A stretch of DNA of 45,777 bases from Gemmatimonadota bacterium (GCA_018673255.1 JABHDC010000146.1:1-45777); one strand, 5' to 3'. Positions 24,739-32,618 are shown, counted from the first letter of the stretch. Translations and numbers: made by a program. The notes: generated by a model from the sequence alone, not told the origin.

Positions 24739-25811
24739 GCGCTGGCCACCGTCATCTCGACGAGCTTCGCCTCATCGATCTCCACACCGAGACCCGGTCC
24801 CTCAAAGGGTGTCAGATAACTGCCTTCCGCTTTCACCCGCTCCTTCGCCGGTGACGTGTTGTAGAGAACGGGTCCCATCGGATCGCAGGGCAGAGAGATC
24901 TGGGTTGACGAAATCCCCACCGCCACCTGCGCACTCATACCCAGGGTCGACTCCTGATCGGTACCGATCAGACACTTCATGCCCGCCCCTTCGCCCAGGG
25001 CCAGGATCTTCTTGATGTTCGTCGGACCGTAGGCGACACAGGCCACATTGTAAGCGGTGCACGCCCCCGTATCGGCCGCCTCGTAGGCCTGCTGCAGTGT
25101 ATCGATGTGCCACGTGACAGGCAGATCGACCCGCTTGGTGAACTGGGCGGACACCCGCATATCTCGACTGGGCTGCTCAAAGTGGAAGGGGTCGTGATGG
25201 CGCAGGGCGGCACCGTAACGGATGGCCAGTTCCCAGTCCTTGAAGCGCCCGGAGAAATCGATCGACTTGAGCTTTAGTGCGTCGCCGTGACGACTCTTCA
25301 TCTCCGTGAGAAATCGATCGTCCAGCTCAGCGTCGCCGGAGACGTAGAAACGAAACAGATGGTGCCCCAGATCCACCAGGCGCTGCAGATAGGACGCCGC
25401 TTGTTCGAAGTCCTCCCGCACCTGCCAGCCGAAAATGGGATAACAGCAATAGAGCTTGTCCCGCACCTTGCCACCGAGCATCTGGTAGACGGGCACGCCC
25501 TGCACCTTGCCATTCAGATCGTAGAGCCCCAGGTCGATGGCCGATACCAGATGCCGATGAGAGATTGACGTCGGCCAGGAACGGGAGCACATGAATTCGT
25601 TGATCTCGACGATCTGTCGTGCATCACGGCCTATCAGCTGCTCATTGAGCGCCGCCGCCAGGGCCGGCACATCGTCGGTGCGCATGTCCGATGCCTCACC
25701 CCAGCCGATTGGACCATCTTGGACATGGATCTTCACCAGCACGTGACCGGAGACGTAGCCGTAGAAGCGCGGCGTCTCGATCTGGATCACTTCAATCTTC
25801 TGGATCTTCAC
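24735..25811 (-). CDS. Enolase-superfamily (mandelate racemase/muconate cycloisomerase-like) protein
   Basis: 358 residues with the two-domain MLE layout: a capping domain (1-115) ending in IDLGLYDLNGKVQGVPVYQMLGG and a barrel. Metal-ligand positions look retained: D185 (LKSIDFSGRF), E212 (HFEQPS) and probably D237 (TWHID). The usual KxK catalytic lysine pair at the end of the second barrel strand is absent; that strand reads LFRFYVSGD (152-160). The enzyme therefore belongs to a divergent subgroup, and dehydratase, racemase or cycloisomerase activity cannot be predicted. It lies 61 bases downstream of the M14 peptidase gene and is coupled to the dioxygenase by a GTGA overlap. Confidence 0.85.
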   Translation of the reverse strand: MKIQKIEVIQIETPRFYGYVSGHVLVKIHVQDGPIGWGEASDMRTDDVPALAAALNEQLIGRDARQIVEINEFMCSRSWPTSISHRHLVSAIDLGLYDLNGKVQGVPVYQMLGGKVRDKLYCCYPIFGWQVREDFEQAASYLQRLVDLGHHLFRFYVSGDAELDDRFLTEMKSRHGDALKLKSIDFSGRFKDWELAIRYGAALRHHDPFHFEQPSRDMRVSAQFTKRVDLPVTWHIDTLQQAYEAADTGACTAYNVACVAYGPTNIKKILALGEGAGMKCLIGTDQESTLGMSAQVAVGISSTQISLPCDPMGPVLYNTSPAKERVKAEGSYLTPFEGPGLGVEIDEAKLVEMTVASA

Positions 25812-25872
25812 TCTCTGTATCTCCGTGAATCATCGCTTTCAGGTGTAGCCCTGAACCTCAGCAGCACGTGCC

Positions 25873-27153
25873 TCATCCCGGCACAATCGTGGGCACCATC
25901 TCTTCGTCACACCACGCCGCCCCCGCCAGCGCCCGGGCCAGGGTCGTCACTACCGTCGAGGCATGCCACCCCGTGGCCTCTTCGCTGACACAATAGATCT
26001 GATAGCAGTAGGCCAGCGTGCCAAATTGATCGGCGAGATTGGTGAACTTCCCGGCCCGACACAAGGGCGTCGACGGCTCGATGGGCGTGACGCGCCAATC
26101 GTGATTCAGCCCCAGCAGTGCCTCGTTCACCCGCTCCAGATCACCGTGCCGTTGAGCATCGAACCAGTCCGCTGACATGGGATTCAGTTTGTGGGAGCGG
26201 CAATCCTGGTAGTGCGTGTGGAATTCGACATACGCCGCCGGTCGTAGGCTCTGCGCGTGTTGCCACAAGGCCGCCGTCTCCGCCGGCACGTCGTCCTGTG
26301 CATCCAGCAATCGCCCGAAGCTGAACATCGGCACCTGACCCTGGCCATTGGTGCACGATCGCCCCTCGGCGGTCCCATCCGGATTCGGCAACGGCACAAA
26401 GACAAAACGGAATCGATCCAGCAACCGGCGCGACAAACCAGATCCATCGGCCAGCGCATGGGCCACGGCCAATACCGGACGCGCCGCCGGCTCGGCGGGC
26501 TGCATCGTCGCCCCCACCAGGATCGTCTCGGGAGCGCTCGAGCCATCGGCGCGAGTAGAGGCCAGCACACACAACCCACGTCCGCCCGCCGTAGTACCGA
26601 TCTGCTCCACAACGAATGGCCCCTGAGCCGACAGCGCCTGCATCTCGGCCTCCACTTCAACACCGGTGACGTATGGCTTGTTCGCCACCTGGATCGAGCC
26701 ACCTGCAGGCACGGTCACATCAAGGTCGACTCGCTCATTCTGGGTGAAGCGCGTCTGCCCGACACCGATCGGCCACCAGCGACCCTCCCGGCGAATCCAG
26801 TAGGGCGGGTCCATGTACGCCTTCCCATTCGTCTCGCTGAAGAGGAAGCGGATCGTGACCTGCGCTTCCGCTGCTGCAGCCCCTGCCGTCGCAGGCCCTG
26901 TCCTCACAGACCGTGCAGCGGCAGAATCGCCGTGTTCGGATGCCGTCGAGGTGATCCGCACGTGGCAGGCGTACTCCCGTGGCACACCGGCGCCGCCGAA
27001 GTGTTCCTCCAGCGCAGCCGTGAACCAGGGAGACACCGACTCCGGCTGGGCCGCGATCTCGTAGACGCCCTCCACGCAGCGCACGTCACCCGCCGATCCT
27101 GTGTCGAATTCATCGTCGATGCAGATCTGCTGTTCAGTGTCGTCGAATCGCAT
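25873..27153 (-). CDS. M14-like carboxypeptidase homologue with altered zinc site
   Basis: 426 residues from the ATG at 27153, 7 bases after the preceding stop. The first half is a beta-rich domain like that in front of cytosolic-carboxypeptidase-type M14 enzymes (YWIRREGRWWPIG is typical). The peptidase half keeps PLPNPDG (about 254-260) and YVEFHTHYQ. The zinc motif HxxE, however, reads QPAE (Q218, E221) in GATMQPAEPA, so the first zinc histidine is replaced by glutamine. It is probably catalytically impaired, or binds metal differently. The intact M14 enzyme is encoded directly upstream. An open frame to 27210 overlaps that gene and is not used here. Confidence 0.8.
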   Translation of the reverse strand: MRFDDTEQQICIDDEFDTGSAGDVRCVEGVYEIAAQPESVSPWFTAALEEHFGGAGVPREYACHVRITSTASEHGDSAAARSVRTGPATAGAAAAEAQVTIRFLFSETNGKAYMDPPYWIRREGRWWPIGVGQTRFTQNERVDLDVTVPAGGSIQVANKPYVTGVEVEAEMQALSAQGPFVVEQIGTTAGGRGLCVLASTRADGSSAPETILVGATMQPAEPAARPVLAVAHALADGSGLSRRLLDRFRFVFVPLPNPDGTAEGRSCTNGQGQVPMFSFGRLLDAQDDVPAETAALWQHAQSLRPAAYVEFHTHYQDCRSHKLNPMSADWFDAQRHGDLERVNEALLGLNHDWRVTPIEPSTPLCRAGKFTNLADQFGTLAYCYQIYCVSEEATGWHASTVVTTLARALAGAAWCDEEMVPTIVPG

Positions 27154-27160
27154 GTCCAGC

Positions 27161-28864
27161 TCAGCCCACCTTCTCGCGCCCGACAGCCGTACCAACTGCA
27201 GGCGCGTCACCCAGATTCAGTCGTACAGTGCCGGCTCGCTCAGATCGAATCTCGATCTCTCCCGCGGGCGCCCCGGCAAAACGAATGACCCACTCCACCT
27301 TGCGACGTTGTCGGCCCGAAATTCCATCGCCGCGCCAGACACCCGCACCGAACCCATCGAGGTGACCCAACTCGGTTCGGGCTTCACCGACCATCAGTTG
27401 CGCCCCGGCAGCCGGTTCGATCCGGGCCTCCACGGGACGCACGTACTTCATCATCTGCGCCTGCTCGGTCACCTGCGTCGGCAGGTAGCCGTCATTGCGC
27501 ACGGCCACAGCAATCCGATACACCCCATCCCCCAGTGCTTCCACCTCGTGGAATTCGGCATGCAGACGCGGCGACGCCTGCGCGTGCGCCAGGAGAAAGC
27601 GAGTCTCCTTCGCGCAGGTCTCTTCCAGCAATCTCTCAGGCGCATTGTTGCGCAACAATCGCCGCCAGCCACCGATCTCGACGGCACCCAGCTGCGGATG
27701 TTCGAAGGCATACCAGTCGGTGAATCCCTCCCCATCCAGTGTTTCATCATTCCATCGAAGCAGGGCCGCCTCCACCTCCTCGAGGCCGTCCAGATCGCGC
27801 TTCTTGTTCATCTCGCTCAGCTCGAGATAGTCGCGCCCCCCACGGGCCCGCAGGTCCCACAGTTCCACGGTGAAGGCCACCAGCCCGAGGAACTCGTAAC
27901 ACCAGCAACCAAAGTCACCGTGAATAGCGTAGACATCGTCATTGAGTTTGTAGTCGGAGAACAGGATGTAACCCGTCTCCTCCACCCCGAGCCGCGCGAT
28001 CTCCCAGATCCGACGCAGATCCTCCGGTGGCATCTGCTTGTCCGTCTGCGTCGACGGTGGCCGAATGATCGATTCCATGCCCGTGTGCAGAGAGTGCACG
28101 CCGCAGATATTCGGATGGGCCGTGACAAATGCCGCCAACGCCCGCGTCTCCGGCTCGGACATGGGATACTCGCCGGCCCCCGACTGCTTCGCCTCAGGCT
28201 GCCAGTTGGCACCAAAATTCCGATTGAAGTCCAGACCCTGTTTTGCCGGCGCCATACCGACCTCAACCCCATCGAAGTCGGTGATCAGCCCTTCCGGGAA
28301 GACCCGGTAATACGTCCCGCCGTGATCGTTGAAACGCCGCGGCACCAGCAGTCGCTCATCCTGCGTCGAAATCTTCCACCCGCCCCCTGGATCTTCCATC
28401 CGCATCGACAGGATCCGCCCGTCGCCATCCACATCTGACATGTGCAGACCCGGCCGCTCTTCCTCGTGCGGATACATCCTCGTGCCGGAGCGCACCCATC
28501 CCGTGCCGGACAGCACCAACTCGACCCCATCGGGACTGATCACGGGGATCACGTAGATCGCCGTCCCATCCACCAAACGGGTGATCGTCTCGTCCTTGCC
28601 GTAGCCGCTCAGCAACGTCCAGGCGAAGTAGAGGGCTGTCGCCGACGCCGTCACCTCGCTGCCGTGAATGTTGCCATCCACCAGAAATCCAGGCTTGTCC
28701 AGAGGATCACCGTCACCAGTGATCGTGAGGGCCCAGATGTCGCGGCCCTCGTGACTGGTACCGATCGACTCGAGGTGCGCCACATCGAATTCGCGTTCGA
28801 ATTGCTGGACCTGCGCCGTCAGTTCGTCGTGGCGCAGGTAGCGATCGAAGGGGGGTTTGTCCAT
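27161..28864 (-). CDS. M14-family zinc carboxypeptidase
   Basis: 567 residues. Zinc ligands and catalytic residues are in order: HGSE in GNIHGSEVTASA (H67, E70), the substrate Asn-Arg pair in LDFNRNFGANW (about 211-221), the third ligand in GVHSLHTG (H257 or H260) and the catalytic glutamate in FTVELWDL (E334). After the peptidase domain, residues 400-567 form a beta-rich extension (YRIAVAVRNDGYLPT, then GRQRRKVEWVIRFAG) of the type that packs beside such domains. No signal peptide is apparent. An in-frame GTG at 28873 is an alternative start. It is the first gene of the operon running to 22682. The likely role is trimming of peptides or amide conjugates whose products are handled by the enzymes that follow. 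Confidence 0.92.
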   Translation of the reverse strand: MDKPPFDRYLRHDELTAQVQQFEREFDVAHLESIGTSHEGRDIWALTITGDGDPLDKPGFLVDGNIHGSEVTASATALYFAWTLLSGYGKDETITRLVDGTAIYVIPVISPDGVELVLSGTGWVRSGTRMYPHEEERPGLHMSDVDGDGRILSMRMEDPGGGWKISTQDERLLVPRRFNDHGGTYYRVFPEGLITDFDGVEVGMAPAKQGLDFNRNFGANWQPEAKQSGAGEYPMSEPETRALAAFVTAHPNICGVHSLHTGMESIIRPPSTQTDKQMPPEDLRRIWEIARLGVEETGYILFSDYKLNDDVYAIHGDFGCWCYEFLGLVAFTVELWDLRARGGRDYLELSEMNKKRDLDGLEEVEAALLRWNDETLDGEGFTDWYAFEHPQLGAVEIGGWRRLLRNNAPERLLEETCAKETRFLLAHAQASPRLHAEFHEVEALGDGVYRIAVAVRNDGYLPTQVTEQAQMMKYVRPVEARIEPAAGAQLMVGEARTELGHLDGFGAGVWRGDGISGRQRRKVEWVIRFAGAPAGEIEIRSERAGTVRLNLGDAPAVGTAVGREKVG

Positions 28865-29223
28865 GAGTTCCACACGAGGTCATGAGATGAGATCGCCTGA
28901 CTGAGATTGACGGACAATGTAGAACAGGATCGCTATCGCCACAGGCAGATGACCGTCGCCGATCACGAGACGAAGAGCAGATGCTGAACCTGCTCCGGGC
29001 GTCACAACCACCCCCGCAACCTGCCGCCCGTCTCGCCCTGGCTCGTCTCTGCTACTCGCCTGACTCATCCTGACTCACCCGGTCTCGTCAGCCCCCGGTC
29101 AGCCGAACGAACCCCGTGACCCGTCTTGCCTCATGGTTCGGATCGTCCCACTGTTCCCGCTCGAGTTGCCCTCGTCTCTCCATCGAGTTGCCATCAACCC
29201 CGCAACCCGCCAGGAAGCCTACC
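28865..29223. other. Divergent intergenic region, no gene supported
   Basis: This 359-base stretch separates the leftward catabolic operon from the rightward accessory island. It is pyrimidine-rich on the plus strand between 29035 and 29095, with short repeats of CTGACTCA and CTCGTC. I see no promoter good enough to annotate. A 62-codon open frame at 28880-29068 (minus) ends in a hydrophobic stretch but has no ribosome-binding site. The real start of the rightward gene is the GTG at 29224. Confidence 0.5.
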
Positions 29224-30246
29224 GTGGAAAATCCCTCTTTCCAGCCGGCACCCTACGACGATCTGCGAGAGCAGGTGCAGGGCCTGATCGCCGAAAATCG
29301 CCACGACGCGGCAATGGCCGATGAGACCGACAAGTTGCACACCTACTGGCAGATCGGCGACGCCTTGTACCGGCATCTCGAGGGCCAAACCGAATCGACC
29401 CAGGTTCGACAGACCGTCTCTAAACTCAGTAAAGACATAGACATAGGACAGGCAACCCTCTACGACATCCTGCGTTGGCGCAGACTCTTAGCGGTTTTCT
29501 ACGCGCGTAGAAACCTCGGCTGGACCCACTATCGGATTCTCGTGCGCCTGCCGGATATCGAGCAGTTGCGCTACTACGAGGAGCAGGCCTCCGAGGGCGC
29601 CTGGAGCACCCGACAGTTGCGTCAGGTCATCGACACCGATACGGATGGACTCGCCTTCGCACCGACCGACGAGTCCGAAGGGACCCCGTTCCGCGCCAGC
29701 TTTGGCGCCCTGTCCACACATCGCGTCATCCACAATCCCTGGGATGATGCAGGCGCAGCCATCGACCTCGGCTTTCACCAGGTCTGGGCACCGGATGATC
29801 TGCCCGGATTCGAAGAGGCCAGTCCGGGAGATCACGTGAGTCTCGTGGAAGTAGAAGGGCAGCTCCAAGCACGCCTGCGCAAGGATCGCCCCGGCCTGTG
29901 GACCTACCCCGCGCGAGTGGGCCGCATCGTCGATGGCGACACCCTCACGGCCATCGTCGCCCTGGGCGAGAGCCGATTCGCCTTCCCCCGCCTGCGACTG
30001 CGCGGCATCGACACCCCTGAACTGGACACCCACGCCGGCCGCCGGGCGAAGGATGCGGTCAACGAATGGTTGGCCGAAGCAACGACCATCGTCATTCGGA
30101 CGCAGCGCACCGACGCCTACGGCCGTTACCTGGCCGACGTGAAATACCTGCCCGGAGAGAGCGATCCAGCCATCGTGCTATCGGAGGGGATCTACCTGAA
30201 CCGAGAACTCCTCGACGAGGGCCTCGCGCGGCGCTATGTCGGGTAA
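29224..30246 (+). CDS. DUF1016 N-terminal domain fused to a thermonuclease (SNase) domain
   Basis: 340 residues from the GTG at 29224, chosen because AGGAAG (29212-29217) lies 6 bases before it. Residues 10-135 match the N-terminal domain of DUF1016/YhcG proteins: TYWQIGDALYRHLEG, VSKLSKDIDIGQATLYDILRWRRL, VFYARRNLGWTHYRIL and a final WSTRQLRQVI. In YhcG that domain precedes a PD-(D/E)XK nuclease. Here, after a linker, residues 230-338 form a staphylococcal-nuclease fold with DGDT (237-240), LRGIDTPE (259-266) and YGRYLADV (299-306), so the Asp, Glu and two Arg of the active site are present. No signal peptide is visible, so it is an intracellular nuclease, perhaps in DNA turnover or defence. 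The codon region for VFYARR contains an 18-base palindrome. Confidence 0.88.
   Translation: MENPSFQPAPYDDLREQVQGLIAENRHDAAMADETDKLHTYWQIGDALYRHLEGQTESTQVRQTVSKLSKDIDIGQATLYDILRWRRLLAVFYARRNLGWTHYRILVRLPDIEQLRYYEEQASEGAWSTRQLRQVIDTDTDGLAFAPTDESEGTPFRASFGALSTHRVIHNPWDDAGAAIDLGFHQVWAPDDLPGFEEASPGDHVSLVEVEGQLQARLRKDRPGLWTYPARVGRIVDGDTLTAIVALGESRFAFPRLRLRGIDTPELDTHAGRRAKDAVNEWLAEATTIVIRTQRTDAYGRYLADVKYLPGESDPAIVLSEGIYLNRELLDEGLARRYVG
29496..29513. repeat. 18-bp perfect palindrome inside the DUF1016-SNase gene
   Basis: TTTCTACGC is followed directly by its complement GCGTAGAAA. Each arm carries the heptamer TTTCTAC/GTAGAAA that recurs in the operator-like repeats at 30280-30391, about 0.8 kb downstream. 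It lies over codons for VFYARRN. Confidence 0.6.
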
Positions 30247-30279
30247 GGGGAGCAAGCTCAACAGTGGTCTTGCACATGC

Positions 30280-30407
30280 AAGTGGAAAACATCCCCAAAT
30301 TTCTACTTATCTGCCTATTCTGAGCCAATGTGAGTGGAAAATATGACGATATTCTACATAAATGATCATCTTGTCGTGATGTAAGTAGAAATCTGGAGGG
30401 ATATTCC
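30280..30407. repeat. Three tandem 51-52-bp operator-like units with inverted arms
   Basis: GTGGAAA at 30282, GTGGAAA at 30334 and GTAGAAA at 30385 are spaced 52 and 51 bases. Each is followed by an inverse arm: TTTCTAC at 30300, ATTCTAC at 30351 and a weaker ATTCCAT at 30403, spaced about 51. Unit 1 is AAGTGGAAA and TTTCTACTT around 11 bases, a near-perfect dyad. The units fill the space between the DUF1016-SNase stop and the ATG at 30408. This stretch is AT-richer than the surrounding DNA. They look like repeated protein-binding sites, such as operators or iterons. Confidence 0.65.
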
Positions 30408-30715
30408 ATGTCTCATAGGAACGCAGGATCGGCGCGCCGATCCAGCGTTGCTGGGAGCGCCACTGGGAGCTCGGCGGAATCACCGCGCGCCGGGGCCAAG
30501 TCGCCGGCGCGCGCGTCGAGGCGCTGGCAGCCGTGGCCGACCTTTCCGCGTCGCCACCCCGGGTGTTCGAGCACCTGTCGGCCGCTGCCTTCCGAGGCGT
30601 GCAGGTGCGGCTGCTGTTCCGGGCTCACAACCTGACCGGTGGCCTGGTGCAGTCGCTGCAGAGCCGAGGCGTGTCGGGCAAGGGCCTGCTCGAGCTTATT
30701 CCCACGGCCACCTGA
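30408..30715 (+). pseudogene. Frameshifted unrecognised gene after the operator-like repeats
   Basis: An excellent ribosome-binding site, GGAGGG (30395-30400), lies 7 bases before the ATG at 30408. That frame, however, is Arg/Ser/Pro-rich nonsense and stops at 30635. The frame beginning at 30419 is the protein-like one: residues ERRIGAPIQRCWERHWELGG lead to DLSASPPRVFEHLSAAAFRG, then VQVRLLFRAHNLTGG and a TGA at 30713-30715. It has no ATG, and a TAG (30416-30418) precedes it. A single-base indel between about 30411 and 30426 would join the two into a protein of about 100 residues. I do not recognise the family. A shorter product from a GTG at 30533 is possible, as is an assembly error at the GC-rich palindrome at 30426-30443. 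Confidence 0.45.
30426..30443. repeat. 18-bp perfect palindrome at the suspected frameshift
   Basis: GGATCGGCGCGCCGATCC reads the same on both strands. It sits within 20 bases of the ATG at 30408, exactly where the reading frame appears to change. It could fold into a strong hairpin and promote replication slippage or sequencing error. Confidence 0.5.
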
Positions 30716-30858
30716 GACTGCCCGCCACGGCAAATGACTCCGGTTGAATGGAGGCCCTCGATGTGGATGTGGATCGACCCGCCAGCTAGAGTCGAACACA
30801 TTGACGGTGTGCCATCATGTTATCACATTACCTTCAATGACATCACAACGGAGCCAGC

Positions 30859-31110
30859 GTGATTAGAACACAGATTCAGTTGACAGATGAACAGGCGCGA
30901 CGGGTCAAGTTGGTCGCCGCTGAGCAGCAGGTATCGATGGCCACGGTGATCCGGCAGGGCGTTGATCTCCTGCTGGCATCGAAGCAGACCGCCGTAACCG
31001 ACCAGGAGCGAGTTGAGCGGGCCATAGGAGCTGCGGGTCGGTTCCGATCCGGCGGCGGCGATGGGGCCGTCGAACACGACCGGTATCTGCGGGACGCCTT
31101 TCAGCAATGA
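30859..31110 (+). CDS. vapB: Ribbon-helix-helix antitoxin
   Basis: 83 residues from a GTG with GGAG 5 bases upstream. The N-terminal 42 residues (TQIQLTDEQARRVKLVAAEQ, then SMATVIRQGVDLLL) form a CopG/Arc ribbon-helix-helix DNA-binding domain. The C-terminal half is flexible and should wrap the toxin. The stop overlaps the toxin's ATG (ATGA at 31107-31110), as is usual for VapBC pairs. Family knowledge predicts autorepression at the promoter just upstream. A TTGACG at 30801-30806 and a short dyad CATT/AATG (30826-30839) are the only hints of that site. The gene symbol reflects the module type, not orthology to a named gene. Confidence 0.85.
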   Translation: MIRTQIQLTDEQARRVKLVAAEQQVSMATVIRQGVDLLLASKQTAVTDQERVERAIGAAGRFRSGGGDGAVEHDRYLRDAFQQ

Positions 31111-31520
31111 GCGTCTTCGTCGACACCTCTGCACTCTACGCCGTCCTTGATGCCGACGACGACCAGCATGCGCGCGCCGTCAGTCAGTGGCGCCACCTCC
31201 TGCATGAGGCCCCGCGCCTCGTTACCACCAACTACATCCTCGTGGAGACCGCCGCTCTGGTCCAGCATCGCCTCGGCATCGACGCGGTCCACGCCCTCCA
31301 GCACGACATCCGCCCTGTCCTGCATGTCGATTGGGTTGACGAGGCCCTGCACACCACCGGCATGTCCGCCATGCTGACCGCTGGCCGCCGACACCTCAGC
31401 CTCGTCGATTGCGTCAGCTTCGAGGCCATGACACGGGCGGGCCTGCACGACGTTTTCGCCTTCGATCAACACTTCACCGAACGCGGCTTCAACTGCGTTC
31501 CCGCCAAGGAAGTGGCGTAA
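31107..31520 (+). CDS. vapC: PIN-domain toxin, VapC type
   Basis: 137 residues. The PIN-domain acidic residues are visible: D6 in FVDTSALYAVLDADD, a glutamate in TNYILVETAALVQ, an aspartate in LSLVDCVSFEAM and one in VFAFDQHF. Together they bind Mg2+/Mn2+ for ribonuclease activity. VapC toxins cut tRNA or rRNA when the antitoxin is degraded. It is translationally coupled to the antitoxin at 30859. The pair lies in a small accessory stretch with the DUF1016-SNase fusion and the frameshifted gene. Length and spacing are normal, and the module looks intact. Confidence 0.92.
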   Translation: MSVFVDTSALYAVLDADDDQHARAVSQWRHLLHEAPRLVTTNYILVETAALVQHRLGIDAVHALQHDIRPVLHVDWVDEALHTTGMSAMLTAGRRHLSLVDCVSFEAMTRAGLHDVFAFDQHFTERGFNCVPAKEVA

Positions 31521-31545
31521 GAACACGCGCGAGAAGGAGTCACAC

Positions 31546-32613
31546 ATGGCCAGCACAGCGAACATCCCCGCACTCATATCCTCTGCAGTGGCCAGAGTCC
31601 TCGACGCACAGCCATCGGCCTCGGTTCAGTTGCGCATTGCTCGCGATGTCCTTGGTGACGATAACCTCACAGATCTGGCGTCGGCGCGCTGCATACCGGA
31701 GAACCACCCCGCACGAGCGATACTCCGCAACATCGAGTTCAGCGAGAGCGACGTATGGATGAAGCCGGATGTCGGTGGCGGCGTGAGAGGCGGCGTGGAC
31801 GACGCCTTCCGGGCGGCGCTCAATGCCGGACTCACCCAGTCCGATCCTCTGATGCAAGAACGAATCGCGGAGACTGCCACGTTCATTGAGCTGTGCGAAG
31901 AAGAGACACCGTGGGAGGACGAGGCCCTTCACGGGCAGAAGCGACACACGAAGTTCGGCTACATCACCGACCTGCCAGGGGCGCTGTCTTGCGTGGCTCC
32001 TTCACACCCGATCGTTGTCAGGTATCGAGACATGGCAACACAGCAGATCAAGGCACATCTGCGGACGGGCGATTTCTCGGTCGAATCTGAGGAAGCACTG
32101 TGGCCAGGGATCTACGGGACGAAGCTTGCTTCGACTCGGTTCTTCGAGGCATACCGCCAATACGACTTCTGGAACACTCATCATCCGCATGTCTTCGGCT
32201 GGCACGCCTTCCGTCTCGTCGGTTCTGATTCGTCCGGCCTGACGGAGAAAGAGCGATCACGTTACTACGACATGGCCGTGGGCTACAAGGAGTGGGGCGG
32301 TACCGAGTGGACTTCCCGCATCATCGCGCACGACTTCCCGAAACCCGACAGATACGCCCAGGCCGTAGCGCTGCAGTTCGAAGCATTCTGTGACATGCAG
32401 CTCTACCCGTATTGGCGCAGGAATGCAGCACTCTTTGTTGAGTGGGTTGTAGATCAGAGAAGACCGGACGGCCTGTGGGACTTCGGTGTACCCCACAACG
32501 GTTTCGGGTCAGCAACCCTCGCCAAGATCTCTGAGTCATGGCGCGGCAGACATCGGGCCCTTGATTGGACCACACATGTATTGCTTCTGCTCAAACGCTA
32601 CATGGAGAGTTGA
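31546..32613 (+). CDS. Unrecognised 355-residue helical protein (alpha/alpha-toroid-like)
   Basis: AAGGAG lies 6 bases before the ATG, so the start is firm. The sequence has neither signal peptide nor transmembrane helix. It is mostly helical with repeated aromatic patches (WMKPDVGGGVRGGVDDAFRA, PWEDEALHG, FWNTHHPHVFGWHAFRL, RRPDGLWDFG). The phrase DGLWDFG and the spacing of helix-plus-glycine/tryptophan units recall the alpha/alpha-toroid of prenyltransferase or squalene-cyclase repeats, but no DxDD or QW motif is present and I would not assign that function. It follows VapC by 25 bases, and the acetyltransferase gene begins 5 bases after its stop, so it may be co-transcribed with both. Confidence 0.75.
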   Translation: MASTANIPALISSAVARVLDAQPSASVQLRIARDVLGDDNLTDLASARCIPENHPARAILRNIEFSESDVWMKPDVGGGVRGGVDDAFRAALNAGLTQSDPLMQERIAETATFIELCEEETPWEDEALHGQKRHTKFGYITDLPGALSCVAPSHPIVVRYRDMATQQIKAHLRTGDFSVESEEALWPGIYGTKLASTRFFEAYRQYDFWNTHHPHVFGWHAFRLVGSDSSGLTEKERSRYYDMAVGYKEWGGTEWTSRIIAHDFPKPDRYAQAVALQFEAFCDMQLYPYWRRNAALFVEWVVDQRRPDGLWDFGVPHNGFGSATLAKISESWRGRHRALDWTTHVLLLLKRYMES

Positions 32614-32618
32614 GCCAA

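Noticed and set aside
28880..29068. 62-codon minus-strand ORF with a hydrophobic end
   Set aside because: No ribosome-binding site, no recognisable family and composition like the surrounding non-coding DNA.
30280..30407. CRISPR-like array
   Set aside because: Only 7-9-base arms are conserved, spacers are not uniform inserts, and no cas gene is nearby; operator-type repeats fit better.
30413..30799. 128-codon minus-strand ORF opposite the frameshifted gene
   Set aside because: His/Arg/Pro-rich composition, no ribosome-binding site, and the opposite strand has a better protein-like frame and start signal.
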